Source: Rotaria socialis
Taxonomy: Eukaryota; Rotifera; Eurotatoria; Philodinida; Philodinidae
Reading direction: 5' to 3'
NCBI GenBank assembly: GCA_905331475.1
Contig: CAJNYU010003859.1
Span: forward strand, 1 to 64,000
Length of the DNA stretch: 64,000 nucleotides
Position 1 is the stretch's first letter; each line of letters opens with the position of its first letter. A program made the position numbers and the translations under genes. The notes beneath the pieces are model-generated. The model did no database searches. It was not told where the DNA came from and worked only from the letters and a program-made list of their open reading frames with translations. Below are positions 1 through 12,693 of the stretch, one piece after another.

Positions 1-2720
1 GATAAAGAATGCACGAGTCATCGTGTTTTTTTGTTTTTGCAAAGTCTCTTGTAGTAAATCTCGTTGTACCGACAAAAGCTATGTGATATGGTTGAACTTC
101 GTCATATTGGAACATTTCTTGGATATCCTTGTATTGACTGCCTTCGACTTTGTGTTTCATTCGTAATTTAATAATACTATGATGTCTACTTTTATCCATT
201 GATGTTCTACTCAAGTTGATTCGTCTTTTACTTTGAATTTGTTCCAATGTACTCTTCAGCTCATTGTTGAAATCATCTGCAAGAGTGTTTCGAATAGTTA
301 GACGCAGTAAATTCGTTGTATTAGCAATTTCTTTAGCATGATGCTTCGTACTATGCACAGTTGCTCGTAACATACCTAAAATAAATAGATAGACAGGTAT
401 ACAAAAATGAACAAACTATGTTACCAAGAACAGATTCAAAATTATAGGTTGAATAATTTGATAGTTGACCATAGTTCTGAACACTTTGCGCAACATGATC
501 AATGCTATGCATCACTTGCTGATTGTGATGATCGGTATACAATAGCGGATATTCATATAGAAAAGTATCTAAAATAAATCGCGCTCAAATACATTATTCA
601 CTAGTGTAGAAGAAAGTACTCCTTGGATTTGATAAAAATTGAATATCTTCAATATCTTCAGATCGCAGTGAACGAGATTCAGCAAGGTGCAGTGCAAACA
701 CAAGTAAAAGATAATTTTTATAAATAGTTGAGGTCAAATAATGTTTAAACACAGGCGCTGCAAAAAGTAAAATTAAACGAAGCTCATTAGCTTTAAACCG
801 ATGAAATTTAACAAGTGGTCTTGGAGTTCTACTTGTTGTTGATGGGTATCGATAATGACTTAACGTTTTGCTTAAGATAGTAAGTTTTGTAAAGCATGAC
901 CAATTTGAACGTTTAAAATCTTCTAAAAACCACAATTTGAGCAATTTTTTCTTAAAATAAAGAAAATAACATACAATTGAAAATACAATAAATAGTGATC
1001 TTTTCAATTTAATTGAATAGCGTAGTCGAAATTTCCGAATAATATAGAAAGAAATGAATGATACCTTGTTTCTTTAGAGTAGCCTGATTTGAACTATCTT
1101 CTATAGAAGTACCTTACTAATTGTTATATACTAGCAAATGATATACTATGCATAATAAACGTTATTATCTCTATTTCATCTAATTCAAATAAAAGTATAC
1201 TAACCATAGCACCACCATAAAGATTATGAAGCGAGTCTGTAAGAAAAGACTCACCCACATCGAAATACTTCACTTAACGTAACGCACATTTTCCTAAATA
1301 TCCTTTTCGTTGATCTTCTGTTGGACTATCCATTGTCATGATTGGATCGTAGTTTTGATTTGATCGACATTCTGCTTTATTATCAGCTTTTGACGACAAT
1401 GGAAAAACGCGAATATGGTGATTGATGGCTTCGCGGCTAGGAACCGTGACTCCTAAAAACAAGGAAATAGCAACATTAGATTAGAAAATAATCATATATA
1501 ATACCTAGAAAATATGAAAAAAAACGAGTGAAGAAATTTTAATATGATAGAAAGAAGAAATTTTCTTTGTATATAGACTGCATCAGAGCAATTTTTAAAA
1601 ATACTCGTTAAATAATCAGAGAATCAGAAATATGGTGAATGTTCATAAATAGATTTCATTCATTAGTTGTGAGAAAATCGAATCCTCGATTGAAAAAGCT
1701 TTTATTTAAAAAAAGATTAATTTTAAGTCATAAAGATTTGAGAACAACTAATATGTTCGTATATAATCATAATAATCTCAATGATGCATGATTTTAATCT
1801 ATATGCACTTCAATGCTTTTTCTAACTGAATATTGGTCAATTTGTTTATCCAATATAGAACTAATTATCAATCAAAATCATTTTTTTCTCTTTTGGAGTT
1901 TTTCACAATTAAGATTCTCAAAAATGTAAGAGTATTGCATAGAAAATGTTTGGAAATTCGCATCATTCGATTTTTCCATAAAAATTCCTACGTTTCTTTC
2001 TCATAAGAAATCACTCGTACCAGGAATCTCGCAACGACCACAGCCGAACTTTGAAATAGGCTCGGGTGTATTCTGTACTAATGCCTGTGCAGGCTTGTCA
2101 CATGTTGCTCCAATTAAAAAACTTTCAGTTTCACGAATCGATCTCTTAAAGCTCTAATGAAGTAAACATTTTCATGTTCTAATGACTGTAATTCCTCAGT
2201 CATCGATTTAACCATAGCAAGCATTTGTTCTCTACTGGGCTTTTGAGGCCCTGGCCATACACCACCAAATATACAATTCTGTAATTTATAACGATCAGAT
2301 CGATTGATCTCGTTCATGATGAATTGTAAGTTAAAAGGATCAGTTATATATTAATCATACAAATTAATTTTAATGGCAGCTTACAGTAAAAATTCAAAGG
2401 CTGTTATCTGAACTTCCCGACATGGCTATTCCGTCAACATTCAACATGAGGGTTATAAAGTTAGATTTATCTTCATTTTCAGCAATTGACCGATACCAGT
2501 CTGCGTGTTGAATCTCGGCAATACGATCATTTGGCCACACAGGTGATTGGGAATGCAATACAAAATTACGTTCTGTTGCCAAAATGGATTGAATCTGATC
2601 CAAGGGGGAAACAGCTGATTCCATGATTCTATGTGATTCTGTTGATTCTGTGTGATTCCATTGATTCCATTGATTCCGTGTGATTCCATGTGATTCCATC
2701 GGCTCTGGAATCACTATGAA
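1..2720 (-). pseudogene. decayed DNA-transposon transposase (transposase-domain protein, CACTA/EnSpm-like), runs off left edge
   Basis: Reading leftward, blocks typical of the transposase-domain proteins of invertebrate cut-and-paste elements appear in the family order. They are MLNVDGIAMSGSS (about 2420-2460), a block with GVWPGPQKPSREQ (about 2222-2262), ATCDKPAQAL followed by CGRCEIPG (2025-2110), NHHIRVFPLSS (about 1380-1420), KYFDVGESFLTDSLHN (about 1225-1272), KANELRLILLFAAPVF (about 755-805) and VMHSIDHVAQSVQNYG (about 470-515). A further part runs to base 1. Splice sites such as tttttag before GVTVPSR fit. The frame is damaged. A TGA follows the SSDNSL block where relatives have Trp. 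A one-base shift lies in the T-run near 2120. A TAA at 1274-1276 sits between CALR and VKYF. Family membership is well supported; the superfamily name is tentative. It is probably a dead copy. Confidence 0.75.
2602..2715. repeat. GATTCC-type minisatellite with flanking 20-bp box
   Basis: About ten degenerate units of the form TGATTCCATG / TGATTCTGTG lie at 2615-2700. The left edge is the box AAGGGGGAAACAGCTGATTC (2602-2621). On the minus strand the array stays open and reads into the transposase fragment as a run rich in Asn, Trp, Glu, Ser and His. Confidence 0.8.
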
Positions 2721-3715
2721 TATCACCGTATTTCTCGACTATAATGTCGTAACATCAATAGGAACATTATAAAATCATTACACAGATGAATTCAGAAGAC
2801 TCCCGATCATTCCATTCAATAGAGAAATCAGTTCACTTATGATCGCAAGAATCATTGAGTTGAGCACAAGAGACATAATCTGTATATTGCTGAATCTCAA
2901 CGAAAAGGGTATCGGTTCTCATTTCACAACAATAAAATAACATATTGGGATGACATCTAACCGACCAACAGACCGGTGCGGTTTGTTTCATTGTTTTACC
3001 ATGATCACTCAAAGAATTACAGATCGCAAGTGAATTTTCTCGCTCGGTAATGATGTCAAAACGTTAGGTTTAGCTGGAATCAACATTTAATCATGAAAGA
3101 AATTGGATTACTGTTATTTCTCGCGTTTTCCTTATTTTCTATCCTGATTACCACTGTTGTTTTGATTTCGAAATCGGAGCTCATAGTTAATATATACAGT
3201 TTGTAAAAGTTCAATGGTATGGAGAGAGGAGTCCTCATTGAGGACTCCTTAAACGTCAAGAAGTGAAGGATCGTGAAGAGAGTAAACTCCAAAAGTATAA
3301 AGCAGCCTGAGCGCTCAAGTAGATGACTTAATTTTTCATTTTGCTTTCTGTATCAAACACAAAAGATAGCCTCTTTGTGTATGCTAGCACCAATCTTTCT
3401 CAAAAAGTTGAGAACCACACGATATTCTATAGACTCCTTTCGAACATCATTGTTTGTGACTCTCAAGACCGAGAAAGTACTGCGATGGAACAACAGCATA
3501 ACGNATCCTATTGGATTCCAGTCGGATCGGATGGGTTCCGATAGGTGCCTACTGTCGGATTGCTCGACCTGGGAATGTATGAAACAAGAGAGATCGCTTA
3601 GGTCGAAAAATTTCTCATTTCCTCATTATTAAAGACGATAGAAATTTGCAATTGTAAGAGTTTTGGTGCAAGTTCCATCGAAGAATATTGATAACTTAAT
3701 TAGCTATAGAATATG

Positions 3716-3840
3716 AGTGGTCATTTAGTCTTACTGCACTAAGCAATGATAAATGTATCCTTTATCTTTAGGAAAAAGCGATCAGTAAATAATTTATCTT
3801 TATCCTTTAGTATAAAGGAAATTAAAGAAAAAGGGTCGCC
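3716..3840. repeat. dispersed AT-rich repeat, copy 1
   Basis: Begins GTGGTCATTTAGT and continues with TTACT, ACTAA and GATAAATG blocks followed by TTTATCTTT and its complement. The same layout recurs at 11994-12190. Confidence 0.6.
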
Positions 3841-3938
3841 CATATTTTAAAGCAGTTTCTCACGTGCCAACCAGTCAAGTTTTCTAACTGTTCTGACTTG
3901 GACAATCAGATTAATTTGATTGACTTTGAAAAGTCAAC

Positions 3939-3998
3939 CCTAGTCAACTCTCCCTAGAAGAATCCCCAGGGAGTCGTTGGGGGAGAGTCGATTAGGGA
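3939..3998. repeat. short hairpin
   Basis: CCCTAGTCAACTCTCCC is followed about 25 bases later by GGGGGAGAGTCGATTAGGG, its near reverse complement, giving a stem of about 17 bp. No function is assigned. Confidence 0.6.
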
Positions 3999-5077
3999 AA
4001 GAATCGTTTTGCACTCAATCAGTTGAAAATTGCTTGGGAACCTGATTATGTATCAGAAAATGGTTCGATAATTTGATTGATATGGTAAAAGCTGTCGAAA
4101 AACTTATCGCTTTAGTCTCTTGAGGACTGAAAATATGGAATTCAGAAACTCTATTTACTGTCTACTTGAGATAAAATGTGAAAGGGCATCAAATAACTTA
4201 ACAAATAAACCATCCAAAACGATTACAACTTTTTAAAGTGGATACGCGTGCTCGTATTTTTAATCATGTCGAAAATTTATCCATGTATTATTATTATTCG
4301 AGCAATTTATTAGATCCATTTAATATTGTTAGACTGCAAACGTTTTTTCTATTATGAAATACATAACATCTTCAATGCATCAATTCTTTTCTTCCAATGA
4401 TAATATGTGACACGGTATATCAAGTGTAAATATCATCTTATTCTTTCAATCGTCTATTTGACTACCATATTAACTTGCTATATATATTGATTAGATCATT
4501 TAGGAAGAGTCTGACACACTATTACTTGTTTTGACAAATTATGAGATGTAAGCTGAGTTTTTTCTAAACTTGGAATTGAACTATTTCATAATTTTACATG
4601 GTGCTCATCCTATTCTTACTCTATTAAATGAATAATAGCTTCGATCTACTGAATGACATCTACAATAAAACCATTTCGTTGCGTTAAATACCAAAACTTG
4701 CCATCTTTAGACTACGTAGTTATGGCGTACAGAGTTTTAGAATAATATAATCATCGTTATTGCTTACGCGCCTTTCTCTATGCTACAGAAATCTACCCAA
4801 TAATCTTTGACTTTGTTCTCCCATTCGCACTCACCATTGCTATAACGAAGAGGAAGTAGGCGAAAACCTCGATTTAAACCGTCAAACGTGTATGTTTTCG
4901 TAGAAATTATACAAGAGTTTAATCAAATCTGCCTCTTTGCTGTAAAATGGTAAAATAAATTCTACTGCTCGGTGAAAAACTGCCAAAAAAATACTTAACT
5001 GCTTCTAACTAGTGAAATGTATTCGATCAAGCATGATAAGAAGTAGATACATGCATTTTTTAGGTGTTTTTTTCTTC

Positions 5078-5243
5078 ATGTGATTCCAGGTGATTCCGAG
5101 TGATTCCGAGCGATTCCATTGGTTCCATGTGATTCCATGTGATTTTATTGATTTTATTGATTCTGTGTGATTCTATTGATTCTGAGTGATTCCGTGTGAT
5201 TCCGATGATTCTATCGCCATAGAATCAGCTTTTTCCCCCTTGA
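5078..5243. repeat. GATTCC-type minisatellite, second array, with inverted box
   Basis: About fourteen degenerate TGATTCC(G/A)(A/T)G units, followed at 5223-5242 by AATCAGCTTTTTCCCCCTTG. The reverse complement of this end matches the box at 2602-2621 at 19 of 20 positions. Units are on the same strand as in the first array while the boxes are inverted. Confidence 0.75.
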
Positions 5244-5604
5244 TTAATCTTCATGCATCAATCAGTATCGAATATTTCCTAAGAACAGCCTAATTGTGAT
5301 TCGTACATATTGGTTGAGTTCCTTGAAATAAATTGATTTTTTTCGTTGTCCTCAAGCTAAATAGAAGGTGAAATTTCGATTTTTAAACTTTTTGCTGTCT
5401 CTGTTGGATAAAGACAAATACACGAATAGTTACTTGCTAGAGATTTGCTATATAAAAGTTAATTTATTTCTATTGAATTCATATACACATTCCAAAATGT
5501 AAGAATTAAGCGTTTCTTCTGATAACTTTCAGATGAATAATGACTATTTTCAGATGATGAGATCGAATGAACTTTTGTCACCTATTTTCTCTTTAAATTT
5601 TCAG

Positions 5605-5785
5605 ACAAAGTAAGACGAAAAACAAAAAACAAGATGCTGATGTTTCCACAGTTACTCAACAAACTGTTTCTTTTAATGTTAACGACAGTAGCGATTATGG
5701 TGTCGAGACTGTGGATTCCAATAGACATGTAAGATGGGCTGACATGGAAAGCGATGCATCACCCGAACAACACACACTACACTAA
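5605..5785 (+). CDS. possible terminal exon of an unrecognised gene (60 codons)
   Basis: A pyrimidine-rich acceptor (aattttcag, ending at 5604) is followed by an open frame after one leftover base, ending in TAA at 5783-5785. The peptide is hydrophilic, rich in Lys, Asp and Gln, and includes HVRWADMES near its end. No start codon or upstream exon could be linked with confidence and no family is recognised. It could be the 3' end of a gene whose 5' part was lost to repeat insertion, or a chance frame. Confidence 0.3.
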
Positions 5786-6447
5786 CTCTATATAAAAAGT
5801 ATGAGGGTGGGATTATGACATTTCTTCGAATTGTCACTTTGAAAATACGCAGCCCTGTTCTTTATAAAATCTGACTCTTATATTTCCATTATAATTTATT
5901 TTGTTCTCATAATACTTTTGATTAAAATGAATATGACGATTCATCTTTATATTTTTATATATTTAAAAGATCAATACGTAGATCTTTGATAATGGTTATT
6001 ATACAAACAATTTGATTCCTATGATGGAGAGATTGAAGCTATAAATTTGAATCATTATACCACATAAGTAGAAATGAACCATTTACCTATTCTAATTTCG
6101 ACAACAAAAGCTGTGTCTTCAATCAAAAATGACAGTACGCATCTTGAAGGTGTGAATGTGACAGCATGGAAATCAGTTCGTAAGAAAAAATAACTACACC
6201 CACCCACTGACATGTTTATTATAATATTTGGAATTTAAGTATATATATATATCTTTATATAATATAATATAAATGTTGATGTACGTACGTAAGCAAGAAC
6301 TTTATTCAATTAAAAAATCAAAACAAACATCAAATATATAGAACGCACTTGAAGAACGTAGAAAACTGTACCAGTAAAGATCAAAAGAGCATGAGAGTGA
6401 ATTAATCTCAACGTGCGATAAAGCTGTGAGAAAAGTACATAGTTTAT

Positions 6448-9400
6448 TTAAATTAATTGATATTTGTATGCCTGACCGTTACTCAACATAACATACAAAT
6501 TAAGATTGAGATCCAAATCAAGATCCACTGGGCTACTACTAAGGGTTAATATAACAGTTCCTACAGTTGAGTTGGTGCAAAACATTACTATACGCGAATT
6601 GCCAGAATCAGCAACGTATAAATTACCATTCGCATCTAATCTGATTCCTTTCGGATTATTCAGATTACCACATCCAACGCTTGTAAGGTTTAAACTCGGC
6701 GCTGCTGCACCAACTGTCCATAAGTATACAGCTGTACCATCCTCGTCACTAATATATAACTCATTCGATGAAGAAGACTTCAGTAAAATTGTGGACATCT
6801 TCAAAATGACTCCATTTGAATCAATTACACTAGTAAGGCTAGTTCCATTTTGATTGAGCATCATGATTTTATTGTTGCTTCGATCATTGATGTAAAGCGT
6901 ATAATTGCTGTCAACAGCAGTAGCTCTTGGGTCAGTGAGACTAGCGATCGAAGATGGCGCTCCTACTAGTACAGTAGGAACTGTAGAACCGGCAGGATAA
7001 TATTGCACCGTACCGGTATTATGATCGGTGGTATACAAGGCTCCACTTTTATCAAAACTGATATAATCAAGATGATCGGCACTGTTGCTGGTCGCTGCCA
7101 TACGATTAGTGCCATTTATCGCAAATTTTTCAACGTATCCAACTTGGTGACCACAAACATAAACTGTATCATTTCCATTAAGCATAATACATCTTGGAGA
7201 CGGAACTGGATTAGAACTAGTGTCGGCCAGAGCTACGCCTGTTTGATTCCAAGTGTTATTAGTACCTAAAGCGACAATTCATAGCTATTATATGCACGCA
7301 TATAGTGCAACTGAACAAACATGAAGGAGTGCAAGTTGTAGCAGTCGACGTTGTTGTTGTGGTTGTTGTAGTCGCAGTTGTGGTGGTTACTAAAGATTTC
7401 ATCGTAGTTCTCTTTTATCAGTCATAGTCGAATGTGAATATCTACTTACCGGTAGTTGAGGTTCTTGTTGGACCATTGTTTTCTTTGGCTAATTGAATAT
7501 ACAAAAAGTTCTTTTCAGTTCGATCTATTCAATTTTTATTTATATACGTTTTGGCTTTTCTTCCGTATGTGGTGCGTTTATCTACATATATACTTCTTTT
7601 TCTAGTTCCAAATAGTTTAATCGTCCCGTCCGACATAGTACTTAAGTGAACTGATCCAAAATCATAGGAGTCTTTATGAGCCTACGATGTCACTTAAACT
7701 TAAATAATAAATCTCCCTCGGTAACTCCGTAATGAAGTTGAAAGACTGGGATCTTCAATATTTCTAACCTAGTTACTTAGATTTTACAAGGCAAGAGAGT
7801 GTTTTTCCTGGGCAGATAACATTTTGATTTTGAATAGTTTCGTGAATAAAATTTATACCAGACAGACGAACGTTGAAAATAGAATTTATCAATGATAAAT
7901 AGTATCGATAATGGAAATGTTTCAGTATCAAGTGGAGAAAATCTTAAAATTCTATACTCTATCCGTAGAGAAATATTTGCTTTCATGAGAAAACTCGAAT
8001 TACATGTAATATAAAATGATGACTATGAAAAAGTGAAATTGGGTGTGAGTGTGGGTGGGTGTGGGAGCAATTGAAGAGAAGAATGGAACCCATACCCACA
8101 CGGTTGTATACCTCATCGCCGAAACAAACATTATCGAAAAACAAGATCGCCGAAATGAATATTATCGAAATAGAGATCGTCAATATTAACATCATAATTT
8201 CTTATCAATAAGCATTTCGATAATCTTTGATTCGGCGATCCTCGTTTCGACAATGTGATTTTCGGCGAAGAGGATATTTACCACCCAAATAACGCTTGAA
8301 ACCGCGGTTTTCAATACCGCGGTTAAACGCGTTTTTTTAATGAAATTTTTTCCGCGGGTGATGCATGAAAAACAAACACAATTTTCTGGAATATTTTACG
8401 ATATGGTTGTTTTGTGAATCTTTTTGAAACTTACTGATCATGATGACAGCAGCTACCAATGTTGCAAGTAAAATGGCACCGAAAACGGCTACTGCCAGAA
8501 TACAACAACAGCGAGGAGACATGATGAACGCTGCACGCCTACATAATAATTCATGCATGTTTAGTTTAGAGAAAGTTTCAAGATGATACACATTTACCTT
8601 CGTCGTGTGTTTCTCCTAGCTTTAGTATCTAAATAGAATAATATCATGGAATTATCTTGGAAGCTCAATTAGTACTACCTTCCTGCATCAGTCCAGCTGA
8701 ATTTTTGCTGAAGCTTGTGCTAAAGTAACTACCTGAGAGTGACAGATCAATCTCTCTTGGCTGTAAAAGACAAAAAGTTAAACTTAAAGTAAGTTGCCCA
8801 AGTAACGTTTCATGACACAAGCGGCCATTTCTGTCTTAATAATAGCAAGAATTACAACGAAACGTGAGGGTGTGAGTATGATAGATTTAACTCAGGTTTC
8901 GGGGTCCAACTGACACCCACATCCATACAATATATTCTCTTGTTAAAACTGTCTCGCGGCACTACCTGTTTTATCAACATCACTTTTAAGTCTTATCTAG
9001 TGTCTCATTGAATTTCAATAAGCCGCCTATATAGAAAAATATCTGTGCAACGTATAGATAAATAACTAATTATTTCCTCGGTGGAATTTAAAAGTATGCT
9101 TGCTTAGCTTTCAACTAATTATTGCGTTATGACCTTTTTTCTTTTGAGATATCATGATGGTTGTAAAGTTATTACATTGATATCTGTACTTCAAATCAAG
9201 ACGAATTTCAAACAGTTCATTACTTTGATTGCTTTGGCAGATTTGTCCTCATATCCTGACATTACATTCATATTGCCAATGCTGTTCGTACAGTTAATTG
9301 TGTATTCTCCATACGTAGGTTGTTGCCTCGTTTGTTCTCCAGTCAATGATGAACTATTTATTTTGTTGTGATTGTTGTATTGTTGATTCAATTGTATTTG

Positions 9401-9623
9401 ATCAGTTGAAGGCTCGATTTTTCGTACTTTCATAAGTAGCGACCGACGCTTTTTCCACCGTTGAACCAACGTTCGACCAGAATTTATCGAGTGATCGGAT
9501 AGTCGATTTTGCTAGAATGGAGAACTATTTTAATACACTTTTTCACGAATCGAAATAGTTATCTACCGTTAAAATTTGTCTGCTAATGCGAGTCACCTTT
9601 GCTTTATGTACGACCGATGCCAT
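6448..9623 (-). CDS. membrane-anchored NHL-repeat protein, 495 aa, 8 exons
   Basis: Exons, all in phase: 9567-9623, 9224-9511, 8679-8760, 8598-8628, 8435-8538, 7450-7488, 7321-7389, 6448-7265. The ATG at 9621-9623 opens a polar cytoplasmic region of about 150 residues. A basic stretch (KARRNTRRRR) precedes a single membrane segment at about residues 163-185 (ILAVAVFGAILLATLVAAVI), so type II topology is expected. A Thr-only spacer (TTTTATTTTTTTT) and a short Cys pair follow. The last 270 residues carry about five NHL beta-propeller blades, with motifs such as SGALYTTDHNTGTV and ANGNLYVADSGNSRI. NHL propellers usually bind protein or other ligands; the ligand here is unknown. Intron 5 (7489-8434) is unusually long, about 0.95 kb, and holds repeats. 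An AATAAA overlaps the stop codon by one base. Confidence 0.88.
8041..8104. repeat. G-rich TGTGGG-type hairpin, copy 1 (in intron 5 of the NHL gene)
   Basis: GGGTGTGAGTGTGGGTGGG and GTGTGGG are followed by a loop and the C-rich arm ACCCATACCCACACGG. This is one of several such hairpins in the window. Confidence 0.7.
8110..8275. repeat. imperfect palindrome built from GATCGCCGAAA and ATTATCGAAA units
   Basis: The left half has GCCGAAA and ATTATCGAAA twice; the right half has the complements TTTCGATAAT, TTCGGCGATC and TTTTCGGCG. It lies in intron 5 of the NHL gene and is followed by a palindromic AACCGCGGTT-type pair at 8298-8333. Confidence 0.65.
8866..8928. repeat. G-rich hairpin, copy 2 (in an intron of the NHL gene)
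   Basis: GTGAGGGTGTGAGTATG pairs loosely with CACCCACATCCATAC after a 30-base loop. Same layout as copy 1. Confidence 0.5.
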
Positions 9624-11510
9624 TAAAAAGAAATACTGATGTACTGTTATGTTGTTCGAATATTCTTTTCATCGACGAGAATTGCAATGCTTTTATATTA
9701 TGATTTTTCTGATAGAAGATGAAAGTCAATAAAATCAAGCGAGAGATCAATATATATGTGTGATTAAAAGAAAATATAAAAACAATAATTTCTATTTTCA
9801 TCTTTTCTTGGTGCGATAATTAAAAGAAAGACGAAACCCTGAAATAACGGTGGTAACCAAGGGTGTGAAAAAAATTCATTTAAGAAAAATAGAATATACT
9901 GCAGCTGCATAAATCGGGCGATGAAAAAACATCAACGTTTTTATCTGCACAACTATGGATTTGAAAATAAGAGGTGAATATCGTGAGTTTTACGTAAAAG
10001 ATACGGGAACAGAGAGTTGCTTGTAATGTAACGAACATAAAAAGTGACACACATCCCGTATATTGGTAAAAATCGACATTTCAATGCGTCAAAGACAATG
10101 AAAACAACTTTTAGTCGAAATCATCGAATAAAATAAGTGAACATCCGTTCGCTGTAATCGTTTATTTCAGAATACTTATTTGTTCTATCATGTTTTTTAA
10201 TTTATTTTTATTGTTGAAATCATTGTGTACACTTGGCTCTATGTCACAGATACTTTTTATTGATTAGCACCGTCTGAAGAAAAAAAAAACTTTGAATATT
10301 TCATGATATTAAGTATCGGTAAGAATAGGAACTAGAACATAATTGGATGTTTCAAAGAATAGGAGTAAAAACCACTTTGTGTTATGTTTTTGGTCTCATA
10401 TAAATATTCATGGAATGATAAAGAAATTTTTCATTGCATTTAAGTTGATTAATAAGTCGTTATTAGGAACAACTATCTTTTTTATTTCATTGAGGTTGGC
10501 TATATTGTTTTTAATTTGTTTAATTGAAGTAATGTGGCACGAGTGATCTATCTTCGTTGAATCACCAACAATTGAGTATACATTTTGATAAGATATGACA
10601 ATTGTTTCATCAATTCAATAGTGCTATGTCAGTAATCTATTCTTTATTCGAAATCTATTGAAATGACAAAAATATTTTAGTTGTTATTTCGAAAAAAATC
10701 TTTCGAATGTATTATATATTGGGTCGAGATATTGCACAGTTTGATATCGTAATCTATTTATTTTTGAAACATATATCAATGGTGAACTTCGATTTTGTCG
10801 AACAAACATGATATACTTTTTAAACTTCTTGTAGCCAGTGATACCCATTGTTTTGTAAGTTTACTTCTGGGATTTGTTTTTATGTACATAGGTAATAGAG
10901 AAAACGGCAACTTTAAATAGTTGCATTAGGGTAAACATTGCTAATGACATCGGTTTTTCTTTTATTTCTTTCTTGAAAGCAAAATTTCTCCACTAAAATT
11001 CTCTTTGTGTTCAGTAACAACTCTATCGATATGATGAACTAATTAAAAGGGTGTTGATACCATGAGAAGTCAATGTTTACTTCACATTGATTCATACTCG
11101 AAAGAAAGAGGAATACGAGTCCTGACTTTTCAATTGAGGCTTGAAGAAATATCAAGAAAAAACTGCGTAGTATACGTTTCATGCTTATGGCTTCGTACGA
11201 AAGTGCGTTGATTGTATGAATCTTATGTAAGAATTTGAATGGCAACAAAGACTATTATTGTTTATTTGTTGGAATAAAAAATAATTGAAAGAAAACTTGG
11301 GATGTAGGATAACGAAGATTTAGACTATAATTCGTAAAATCTAAAAATATTCGTAAACATTTTGATAGAAAGAAAACTATTCGTAAAGAAGGCACGGACA
11401 AGTACATATTATAACAAAATAATCGTTTGATGACATCAATCATCTTAAAAAATAGAGGCAACCTAAAGTCATCATGACGATCAAGCTGCCAAGGAGAATG
11501 CTCCAGATAG
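9624..11510. other. intergenic, no gene seen
   Basis: AT-rich. Several short open frames with AT-driven composition (Phe, Ile, Lys, Leu) and no recognisable domain. No tRNA-like or splice-supported exon was found. Confidence 0.6.
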
Positions 11511-11993
11511 TAGGACCCTATCGAATTCGTGTCCGAATCTGATCGGATATAATATAGATTTCATTGAACCGAAGAAATCCTATCGGAATCCGGATGTGGG
11601 ACCTGCAATCGGAACACTAGTATCAGAATCCGATAGGCTCCAGTCAGCGGCGTAACCAGCGGGAGGCAAATGGACAATTGACCATTCCATTTTGAGCCTT
11701 GCCCGTTTTAATTTTCATTAGTTAATTTTTGCCCATTGAAATTTTACTTTTTCACGACTATTTACTTTTGAATAAGCCAGCTACTGCCTTTTTTCTTTCG
11801 TTTGAATCGCATATGTACCCTTTACTTGTTCTTATGAAGAATTAATAGAAGAAAACAGAACAAAAATATGGCCAATGCACAAGTGTACATACATATCTAT
11901 ACGTATACTTGTTATTTTCTTTTATCTTCTCTCAAAATGCTTATCATGAAAGGAAACCGGTTGAACTATAACCTACCGCGTCCAGTTTAGGGG

Positions 11994-12190
11994 TGGTCAT
12001 TTAGTGTTACTTTACTAAATAAAGATAAATGGTTCATTTATCTTTAGAAAATAAATGATAAATTTTTTTTTCAATCATTTAACTTTATTTTCTAAAGATA
12101 AATGAATCATTTAGTTTTAGAAAGTAAAGATAAAGAAATCATTTATCTTTATGAAATAAAGCAAAAATAAAGGAATAAATGATTTTTATT
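11994..12190. repeat. dispersed AT-rich repeat, copy 2
   Basis: Starts GTGGTCATTTAGTGTTACT, followed by alternating AAAGATAAATG and CATTTATCTTT units that can pair. Same family as 3716-3840. Confidence 0.6.
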
Positions 12191-12683
12191 TTCAAGCGAT
12201 AATCAAGTCGAAAATATTCTAGAATTGTAGAACTCGTGTTTTGGGAATATTCTTATCATTGAATCGATGCCTTTTGACTGAAAACAGGGACCTCTGAANT
12301 AAGCCGTGTCAACTGGAATACGACCCGATACACAGTGGCAGACCCAGCAAATCAGTAAGGGGGTGTCAGTCCTGGTCAAAAAGTAGTCTTTTGAAACCTA
12401 TTTGAGACAATATGACTCTTTTCTGTTTGATTTCTGCTGGGAAAATCGAAAACATTTTTTGAAAGGGGTGGTCCTCGTCGATTAGCTGTAATGGTAGATG
12501 CACCAGTGGCAATACGTTATTAAGCTATCGCTTTTCTTTGAAATATTGAAATTATATGTAAAAATATACAATCGTCGTCTTGATTTTGGTATTTGCTTTT
12601 GCAAAACCAAATGTTATAAATAGCGACTGAACATAGAATTAAATATGTCTAGCTCAGGAAGTCTGATGTAGCCTTAAAATCTG

Positions 12684-12693
12684 NNNNNNNNNN
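12684..12693. other. assembly gap (10 N)
   Basis: Ten N bases inside the hAT-like element. Single N bases also occur at 3504, 12299 and 22311, all in repeats. Confidence 0.99.

Larger units (their letters stand above)
2721..5604. other. gene-free stretch with dispersed repeats
   Basis: No convincing gene seen. The stretch holds a short GATTCGGAT-type repeat (about 3500-3580, with an N at 3504), an AAAGATAAATG-type AT repeat (3716-3840), a hairpin (3939-3998) and the second GATTCC array (5078-5243). Confidence 0.6.

Noticed and set aside
6506..7269. Plus-strand frames opposite the NHL exon
   Set aside because: Antisense shadows; the minus frame carries the NHL blades and splice-linked exons.
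12332..12510. Nested hAT MITE beginning CAGTGGCAGACCC
   Set aside because: The proposed right end matches only loosely and no target duplication is visible.
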